From the NCBI GenBank assembly GCA_938003765.1, contig CALKYE010000083.1:1-5983 (forward strand): a stretch of 5,983 bases of DNA, read 5' to 3'. The notes beneath the pieces are model-generated. The model searched no databases. It saw nothing but the letters and a program-made list of their open reading frames with translations, and was not told where the DNA came from. Positions 1 to 4,768 of the stretch are shown piece by piece. Source of the stretch: an uncultured Planctomycetia bacterium (GTDB taxonomy: Bacteria; Planctomycetota; UBA1135; GCA-002686595). Within the stretch, counting starts at the first letter, position 1. The number at the start of each line of letters is the position of its first letter. The position numbers and the translations under genes are program-made.

Positions 1-1325
1 TCCTCGTCGAGGCCGAGGATCTCAGCCTTCACGCGTGCGCCGACGGCGGCTTTGCACTTCTCGACGCGCACGATCAGGTCCACCTCCGGCGCGTCCATCA
101 ACGTGCGGCCGAGCGCGATCGGGTGCGCCTTCGAGGCGGCCTCGTCGATCAGCACCTCGAGCGTCTCCCCCACGAGCGCGCCCTGTGAGTCGCGCAAGAC
201 CTGGTCGCGCGCCGCGAGCACGGCCTTGTGGCGCGCGCGAGCCACCTTCGCCGGCACGTCGTTCTCGAGTTCGAAGCCACTCGTGCCTTCCTCGGGCGAG
301 TACGTGAACGCGCCCAGGCGGCCGATCTGATACTGCTTCACGAACTCGACCAGCTCGGCGGCGTCTTCATCGGTCTCGCCGGGGAAGCCCACGAGCAACG
401 TCGTGCGCAGCGTGATGTTCGGAACCTCTTCGCGCAGGCGATCGAGCGTCGCGCGCACTTGATCGCCCGAGCCCGCGCGGCGCATGGCGCGCAGGACGGG
501 CGTCGCGATGTGCTGCACCGGGATGTCGAGGTAGGGCGCGACGCGCGGGTGCTCGCGCAACAGGCGCGTCAGCCTCCACGGGAAGCGATTGGGGTACGCG
601 TACATCACGCGAATGCGATGGTCGCCGGGCAGTTCGGCCAGCGGCTCGACGAGGTCGGGCAGTTCGAGGCCCATGTCGCGGCCCCAGGCGGTCGAGTCCT
701 CGGCGACGATCACCAGCTCCTTCACGCCCGCGTCGATCAGCTCGCGCGCCTCGCTGAGCACGTCGTCGGGGCGCTTGCTGCGGTGCTTGCCGCGGATCGC
801 GGGGATCGCGCAGAACGAACAGGTGTGATCGCAGCCGTGGCTGATGCGCAGGTACGCGAAGCTCTTGGGCGTCGAGAGCATGCGCGACGCGTCGCGCGAG
901 GGCTCGCGCAGCCCGCCGTTCGACAGGTAGCGCGGCACGGACTCGCCCTGCGAGAGCGCCTTGATGGCTTTGGCGAGTTCGGCGCCGTCGGAGATCTCGG
1001 CGAACAGGTCCACGCCGGGGAAGCGCTTCTCGAGCTGGTGCTGGAAACGCTGCACGAGACAGCCCGCGACGACCACGCGCTCGATCTCGCCGCGCTTCTT
1101 GCGCTTGACGAGCTCCTTGATGTTGCGCTCCGACTCCTCGCGCGCCGGCCCGATGAACGAGCACGTGTTGAGCACGATCGTGTCGGCCGCGGCGGGATCG
1201 CCGGAGACCACCAGGCCCTGGTCGGCGAGGCGGCCGAGGATCAGCTCGGAGTCGATCAGGTTGCGCGCGCAGCCCAGGTGGACGAGCGAGACGACGGCGG
1301 CGGGTTTGGGGCGGGCGGCGGACAT
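1..1325 (-). CDS. rimO: Ribosomal protein S12 methylthiotransferase RimO (3' end cut by window edge)
   Basis: RimO is a cytoplasmic radical-SAM enzyme that adds a methylthio group to the beta carbon of a conserved aspartate of ribosomal protein S12 (Asp89 in E. coli). The 441 codons in the window read without interruption from ATG at 1325. The N-terminal UPF0004 domain carries the three cysteines that hold one 4Fe-4S cluster: C19 in LGCARNLIDSE, C55 in NTCSFI and C89 in AGCLVQR. The radical-SAM domain has the CxxxCxxC motif CDHTCSFC at residues 165-172, followed by the conserved stretches MYAYPNRFP and DIPVQH. The C-terminal TRAM domain begins near GETLEVLIDE and contains GRTLMDAPEVD. LGC-x-x-N-L-x-DSE and the DAPEVD-type TRAM favour RimO over the related MiaB. 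E. coli RimO is 441 residues, so probably only around ten residues and the stop lie beyond the left edge. No Shine-Dalgarno sequence precedes the ATG, but the N-terminus aligns well with the family without extension. The gene is divergent from the thioredoxin gene. Confidence 0.95.
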   Translation of the reverse strand, partial: MSAARPKPAAVVSLVHLGCARNLIDSELILGRLADQGLVVSGDPAAADTIVLNTCSFIGPAREESERNIKELVKRKKRGEIERVVVAGCLVQRFQHQLEKRFPGVDLFAEISDGAELAKAIKALSQGESVPRYLSNGGLREPSRDASRMLSTPKSFAYLRISHGCDHTCSFCAIPAIRGKHRSKRPDDVLSEARELIDAGVKELVIVAEDSTAWGRDMGLELPDLVEPLAELPGDHRIRVMYAYPNRFPWRLTRLLREHPRVAPYLDIPVQHIATPVLRAMRRAGSGDQVRATLDRLREEVPNITLRTTLLVGFPGETDEDAAELVEFVKQYQIGRLGAFTYSPEEGTSGFELENDVPAKVARARHKAVLAARDQVLRDSQGALVGETLEVLIDEAASKAHPIALGRTLMDAPEVDLIVRVEKCKAAVGARVKAEILGLDE

Positions 1326-1675
1326 CAGGAGGGTGGCGGACGCGGTCGAGCGTCCGTGCGGCGCGCAACTCGCGCGCTCGAACCGGGCAGGATAGCGCCC
1401 GCGCGCCCGCGGCCGCTCGAGGGCGCAGCGACGCAGCCAAAAACGCCTTCGGCACATCTAGGCCAAACGGCGAGCCATCGAGCCTGCGAAGGAGCCTGGC
1501 GCTCGGCCGCGCCGACGAATACCGCGGCCAGCGAGGCGCGCACGATGGGCTCCGGGAGCGGCTTCGCGCGGGGAATCGGAGGCCATCCGGCTCGCGCAGC
1601 CGCGTCGAGCCGCCGCGCGACGCGCACAGGGACGCATCGAAAGCGACGCGACAAGGGGCTAGCAGACGCATCGCC
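1326..1675. other. Divergent intergenic region, no gene seen
   Basis: These 350 bases separate the start of rimO (minus) from the start of the thioredoxin gene (plus). Open frames crossing the region are arginine/alanine-rich and continue as antisense shadows of rimO or trxC, so none is a credible gene. Promoters for both neighbours are expected here, but I could not find a pair of -35/-10 boxes worth naming. The only A-rich spot is a short run near 1438-1443. An AAGGGG at 1653-1658 lies about 17 bases before the trxC ATG, farther than a normal ribosome binding site. Confidence 0.6.
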
Positions 1676-2113
1676 ATGCGCGTCACCAGCCCCAACATCC
1701 AGCTCTCGTGCCCGCAGTGCGGGCGCGCCAACCGCATCCCGCTCGAACGCCTCACCGACGGTCCGCGCTGCGGAGCATGCGCCGCGGCGCTTCCGCCCAT
1801 CGACCAACCGCTCGAGGTCGACGCCGAGGCCTTCGAGGCCATCGTCGACTCGGCCCGCACGCCCGTGCTGGTCGACTTCTGGGCCGCCTGGTGCGGGCCG
1901 TGCCGCGCAGCAGCGCCGCTCGTGGCCCAGACCGCTCGCACCGCCGCCGGGCGCGCGCTGGTGCTGAAGGTCGACACCGAGGCCGAGCCCGAGCTCGCGG
2001 CCCGCTTCGCCGTGCAGGGCATCCCGAACTTCGTCGTGCTCAAGTCGAGTCGGATCGTGCGCCAGCAAGCGGGCGTGGTCGACGCGCGCACGATGCTCTC
2101 CTGGCTCGAGTGA
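1676..2113 (+). CDS. trxC: Thioredoxin with N-terminal zinc ribbon (thioredoxin-2/TrxC type)
   Basis: This is a 145-residue cytoplasmic thiol-disulfide oxidoreductase of the thioredoxin-2 type, which reduces protein disulfides and in known bacteria is recharged by thioredoxin reductase. The N-terminal zinc ribbon has two CxxC pairs, C12-PQ-C15 and C32-GA-C35, with the spacing and the following NRIP sequence seen in E. coli TrxC. The thioredoxin fold starts near residue 46. The active site is WCGPC (W72, C73, C76) within DFWAAWCGPCR, and the cis-proline is P117 in QGIPNF, where asparagine replaces the usual threonine after the proline. The chain ends in a short helix (MLSWLE). ATG 1676 is chosen because the zinc ribbon begins just after it and the length matches the family (about 139-146 residues). 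There is no signal peptide. It stands alone on its strand: rimO is divergent, and the next plus-strand gene starts more than 600 bases downstream. TrxC genes are often oxidative-stress regulated, but no operator is visible here. Confidence 0.92.
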   Translation: MRVTSPNIQLSCPQCGRANRIPLERLTDGPRCGACAAALPPIDQPLEVDAEAFEAIVDSARTPVLVDFWAAWCGPCRAAAPLVAQTARTAAGRALVLKVDTEAEPELAARFAVQGIPNFVVLKSSRIVRQQAGVVDARTMLSWLE

Positions 2114-2133
2114 GAGCGCGGAACGGCGCGCTC
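2114..2133. terminator. Short hairpin directly after trxC stop, possible terminator
   Basis: A perfect 7-bp inverted repeat (GAGCGCG, six-base loop GAACGG, CGCGCTC) starts at the base after the trxC stop codon. A second pairing of GCTCGAG (2104-2110) with CTCGAGC (2131-2137) is possible and competes with it. There is no T-run on either strand, so this is not a classical intrinsic terminator. It could slow polymerase, support Rho-dependent termination, or be chance in GC-rich DNA. Confidence 0.3.
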
Positions 2134-2140
2134 GAGCAGC

Positions 2141-2383
2141 TCAACTCCCGCAGTTGCTCGACGGGCTCGCGTCGATCACGAGGCGCACGCGCTGGGCTCG
2201 GAACGCGGTCACGGGGAACGGGAACTCAGCGGGTCCCGGCGCAGCGCTCGCGACCCAGCCGCGCCACAGCTGGTCGGCAGTCCACCGCCGGCGACCTCGA
2301 TCTGCGCGGCGCTGGAGCGAATGGACGGCGCGCAAGAGCTGGGAGCGCGCGCGACGGAGCGCGAATCGCTCCCGCGGACACAA
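2141..2383 (-). pseudogene. Possible decayed 3' end of a minus-strand gene (weak)
   Basis: A minus-strand frame of 80 codons, with only a TTG as possible start, ends at the TGA at 2143-2141. Its last 50 codons or so have about 86% G/C at the third position against roughly 66-68% at the other two. That is coding-like but weaker than in the clear genes of this window. The C-terminal part includes FPFPVTAF and RVRLVIDAS, which looks like a beta-rich, discoidin-like strand pattern. Just upstream, IEVAGGG is read in a neighbouring minus frame, as if a frameshift near 2288-2295 had split a longer protein. The N-terminal 30 codons are arginine-rich and unlike a real protein. It may instead be chance open frame in GC-rich DNA. 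I assign no function. Confidence 0.2.
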
Positions 2384-2740
2384 TCAAGGGCGCCTAGAAA
2401 GCTGGGACCAGGTCGTTCGCCCGCGAAGGTGGACCAGGGCGCGCCCCGTCGGAGAGCCGGGCGGCGGTTCGCGGCGCGCGCGCGAGCGGGTCGGGGGGCG
2501 TTTGCACTCGACGGCGGAGATTTGTGTGAGGATTCTCGCGGGGCCGACGGCGCTCGCACTGTCCATCCTCGCGCGCCTCCGCGCCGGACGAGCGCTCTCC
2601 GTGCGGCCCCACACAAGGGGGACGCGCGCCCGGCGTTTCACGTGCGCCTCCGCAGCTTCCGGGACCTCCATGCCGATCCTCCGCCCTCGTTACTCGTGCC
2701 GCCCACGCTGGTATCCCGCGCCGCCCTACCCGGCGGCGCC

Positions 2741-3316
2741 GTGAACGCTCCGCGGATCAGCGCGAGCCACGTGGCCGGCCTCTCGACCCACCAATTCCGC
2801 GAGCTGTTCGAGCGCGAGGGCTCGAACGTGCTGCGCTTTCTCCTGCGCCTGACGCGCAATCGCTCGGACGCCGACGATCTGCTGCAGGAGACCTTCCTCA
2901 CCGTCTGGCGCAAGCGCGACCAGTTCGAGGGCCGCGGCGCGATCGAAGGCTGGCTCAAGCGCACCGCGTGGCGCACGTACTTGAACGCGCGCACGCTGCG
3001 CGAGCGGCGCAGTCGGCTTGCGGCGCTCGACGACGAGCAGCGCGCGCAGGAAGCGGCCGAGCCGCCGGCCGACGCGGGGATCGAGCAGCGCGACGCGCAC
3101 GCCTTCCTCACCGCCAAGATCCGCGCGGCCGTCGACGAGTTGCCCGAGCCCGCGCGCGAGGCCTTCGTGCTGTTCCGCTTCGAAGGCCTGACCTGCGCGC
3201 AGATCGCGAGCCTGACCGACACCCCGCTCAAGACCGTCGAGACGCGGGTGGCGCGAGCCACCAAGCTGCTCGCCGAGCGCCTGCGGCCCTTCCGCGACAA
3301 CGTCCCCCTCCCATGA
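2741..3316 (+). CDS. ECF-type RNA polymerase sigma factor (sigma-70 family)
   Basis: This encodes a 191-residue extracytoplasmic-function sigma factor, which directs RNA polymerase to a dedicated promoter set when released from its anti-sigma partner. Region 2 spans about residues 18-90: FRELFEREG, then the core-binding helix with DADDLLQETFLTVWR (43-57), then the -10-recognition part with WLKRTAWRTYLNA (71-83). Region 4 spans about 130-184. It starts with ELPEPAREAFVL and contains the helix-turn-helix GLTCAQIASLTDTPLKTVETRV (149-170), whose recognition helix contacts the -35 element. The linker (about 91-120) is acidic and alanine-rich, as usual for ECF proteins that lack region 3. GTG 2741 is chosen because the sequence before it is low-complexity and region 2 begins soon after; GTG 2771 is an alternative. 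No clear ribosome binding site is present. Its TGA overlaps the ATG of the next gene, a typical sigma/anti-sigma arrangement that implies co-transcription. ECF operons are often autoregulated. The ECF subgroup cannot be assigned by eye. Confidence 0.93.
   Translation: MNAPRISASHVAGLSTHQFRELFEREGSNVLRFLLRLTRNRSDADDLLQETFLTVWRKRDQFEGRGAIEGWLKRTAWRTYLNARTLRERRSRLAALDDEQRAQEAAEPPADAGIEQRDAHAFLTAKIRAAVDELPEPAREAFVLFRFEGLTCAQIASLTDTPLKTVETRVARATKLLAERLRPFRDNVPLP
3313..3316 (+). promoter_or_regulatory. ATGA stop/start overlap coupling sigma and anti-sigma translation
   Basis: The four bases ATGA contain the start codon of the anti-sigma-like gene and the TGA stop of the sigma gene. No Shine-Dalgarno sequence is visible upstream of this ATG, so its translation probably depends on ribosomes finishing the sigma factor. 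That would keep the two proteins in a fixed ratio, as expected for a sigma/anti-sigma pair. Confidence 0.7.
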
Positions 3317-4557
3317 GCGACGCCCATCCCCACCCCGGGGCGCCCAGCTCGCGCCAAGAGCCGAACCCGTCCGCGTACGACCTCGTGCGCGAGGCGCAGC
3401 GCCGCAGTTTGAGTCCGGCGGAGTCGCGCGCGCTCGAGTCAGCGCTCGCGGCCGACGCGGAGCTGCGCGAGTTCGCCGCCAGCTATCCGTTCGCGCACCG
3501 CGCGACGCAATTCGTCGACTCCGCGAGCGCCGCGCTCGCGCGTCCGGACGCGTGGACTCGGCTCGCGGCGCAGATGCACGAGCCGCACGAGCCGGCGGCG
3601 CCGCTCACGCCCCGGCGACCGCTCGCACTGCGCGCCGCGGCGCTCCTGCTGGCGAGCGCGCTCGGCGCGAGCGCATGGTTCGCGTGGCGCGCAAGTTCGG
3701 GTGACGCCGCCGATGCGGTGGCGCTGCCCTCGATCGACGTCGCGCTGGTGAACGCCGCCGACTCGACCGAACTCGAGCGCGCGCTCTCACAACCCGTCGC
3801 CGACTTCCAACGCTTGCGCGACTACGCGCCGGTCCGCGACGGCGAGATCCAGTGGCTCGACTCGCTCGACGAAGGGCTCGCGCTCGCACAGGCGGCCGAC
3901 CGTCCGATGCTCTTGTTCGGCATGTACACGACCTGCCCGTGGTGCATCGAGATGCAGGCCCAGGGGCTGCGCGATGAGACCGTGCTCGCGCTGGCGGAGG
4001 AGTTCGTGCCGGTGCGCATCGTGTACGACGACCTCGCGCCCGAGGTCGTGGCCAAGTTCCACGAGCGCGGCTACCCGCTGTTCGAGCTGTGGTCGCCGTC
4101 GGGAGAGATCGTGCACGCCTTCCCCGGCCACTTCGACGCCGCCAGCTTCGTCGAGCACCTCGACCACGTCTCCACCGCCGAGCGACGCCGCAGTGCGCCG
4201 CCATGGGAGCGCGTGCGAAGCATGGCGGAGCAGCATCAGGCCGCGCTTGCCGCCGAACGCGAGGGTCGCTTCGGTGCGGCCTACGCGGAGTTCCAGACGC
4301 TGCTGCGCGAGCAACCGACCGACGGCATCGCGCGAGCTGCGCGCGCAGGACTCGAGCGCATCGGTCTGCGCGCCGCAGCCGCCCTGCGCGAGGCCCGCTC
4401 GCTCGATCTCGACTCGGCGCAGCGAGCGCTGGCAAGTGCGCAAGCGAGCTTCGAAGGCACGCCCTTCGCGCGCGACCTCGCGCTGGTGCGCGCGTCGCTC
4501 GAGATGCATCAGTCCTTCCCGACGTTGAGCGCTGCGGACGCGCGCGCCGATCGCTGA
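3313..4557 (+). CDS. Membrane-anchored anti-sigma-like protein with extracytoplasmic CPWC thioredoxin-fold domain
   Basis: A 414-residue protein, probably the inhibitor and sensor partner of the preceding ECF sigma factor. Residues 21-90 resemble the cytoplasmic helices of anti-sigma factors (YDLVREAQRRSLSPAESRAL, then ALAADAELREF), but there is no HxxxCxxC zinc motif. One membrane segment lies at about 103-125 (LALRAAALLLASALGASAWF), preceded by RR at 101-102, which predicts N-terminus inside and the rest outside. Residues 175-285 resemble a thioredoxin_7/DUF255-like domain: WLDSLDEGLALAQAADRPML, then CPWC (C208, C211), FVPVRIVYDD, a likely cis-proline P255 in GYPLFELW, and SPSGEIVHAFPGHFD. 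These are the only cysteines in the protein. Residues 300-398 are helical with one TPR-like unit around 310-335 (ALAAEREGRFGAAYAEF). The ATG overlaps the sigma stop, fixing the start. The domain layout is seen in the sequence. The anti-sigma role follows from gene order and the N-terminal pattern. Redox sensing is inference; the domain could instead be an oxidoreductase or a ligand-binding module. Confidence 0.8.
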   Translation: MSDAHPHPGAPSSRQEPNPSAYDLVREAQRRSLSPAESRALESALAADAELREFAASYPFAHRATQFVDSASAALARPDAWTRLAAQMHEPHEPAAPLTPRRPLALRAAALLLASALGASAWFAWRASSGDAADAVALPSIDVALVNAADSTELERALSQPVADFQRLRDYAPVRDGEIQWLDSLDEGLALAQAADRPMLLFGMYTTCPWCIEMQAQGLRDETVLALAEEFVPVRIVYDDLAPEVVAKFHERGYPLFELWSPSGEIVHAFPGHFDAASFVEHLDHVSTAERRRSAPPWERVRSMAEQHQAALAAEREGRFGAAYAEFQTLLREQPTDGIARAARAGLERIGLRAAAALREARSLDLDSAQRALASAQASFEGTPFARDLALVRASLEMHQSFPTLSAADARADR

Positions 4558-4687
4558 CGCGCGCGATTTTCTTCGGCTGCGCGAAGGGTCCGCGCCCATT
4601 CCGCTGTCTAGTTCTGCGTCGCGCCACTTGTGGTGACGCGACCCTGGGTCGAGCGGGCGACTGTCTGGCCGCACGTCCGTTCGACAC

Positions 4688-4741
4688 AACCGCTCCGGCG
4701 CCGCGGGAGGTCCCCCCGCGAACGCCGGAGCGGTTCCTTTT
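4688..4741 (+). terminator. Intrinsic terminator of the sigma/anti-sigma operon
   Basis: A perfect 13-bp inverted repeat, AACCGCTCCGGCG at 4688-4700 and CGCCGGAGCGGTT at 4723-4735, encloses a further 6-bp stem (CGCGGG at 4702-4707, CCCGCG at 4715-4720). It is followed by CCTTTT to 4741. It sits about 130 bases after the anti-sigma-like stop, on the correct strand for it. An outer 7-bp pair (CGTTCGA at 4678-4684, TCGAACG at 4741-4747) extends the symmetry. The minus-strand side has only a poor T-run, though the GC-rich stem may also stop the convergent gene. Confidence 0.8.
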
Positions 4742-4768
4742 CGAACGCCGTCGACAACGACCGCGCGC

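Larger units (their letters stand above)
2114..2740. other. Long intergenic region before the sigma operon
   Basis: These 627 bases between trxC and the sigma-factor gene hold no convincing gene. All open frames translate into arginine/alanine/proline-rich sequence without domain features. The frame of the sigma factor stays open upstream to about 2321, but that extension has the same low-complexity character and is not part of the family. The region contains the small hairpin after trxC, a weak minus-strand coding-like stretch near 2141-2290, and a slightly AT-richer patch near 2520-2540. The promoter of the sigma operon must lie in here or further upstream; I could not identify it with confidence. 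Confidence 0.55.

Noticed and set aside
1395..1426. GCGCCC/GGGCGC inverted repeat in the divergent spacer
   Set aside because: A 6-bp arm with a 20-base loop is expected by chance in sequence this GC-rich, and no T-run follows.
228..1967. Long plus-strand open frame across rimO and the adjoining spacer
   Set aside because: It lies antisense to rimO, has an arginine/alanine/histidine-rich composition typical of mirror frames in GC-rich DNA, and runs on through the spacer and into trxC out of frame.
1325..2068. 247-codon minus-strand open frame opposite trxC
   Set aside because: It is the antisense mirror of a well-supported thioredoxin gene and carries no domain features of its own.
367..2091. 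Long minus-strand open frame overlapping trxC and rimO
   Set aside because: It is an out-of-frame shadow of rimO and antisense to trxC. The clear rimO motifs are in another minus frame.
2213..2226. GGGGAACGGGAAC repeat resembling ECF -35 elements (GGAAC)
   Set aside because: No -10-like partner at the right spacing was evident, and the site is about 500 bases from the sigma gene.
2502..2530. Possible promoter for the sigma operon (TTGCAC, 17 bases, TGTGAG)
   Set aside because: The -10 hexamer matches the consensus at only three positions, and the site is more than 200 bases from the start. It cannot be told from chance without transcript mapping.
2321..2740. In-frame N-terminal extension of the sigma factor to an upstream ATG
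   Set aside because: The added residues are low-complexity and arginine-rich, and ECF sigma factors begin close to region 2, so GTG 2741 fits better.
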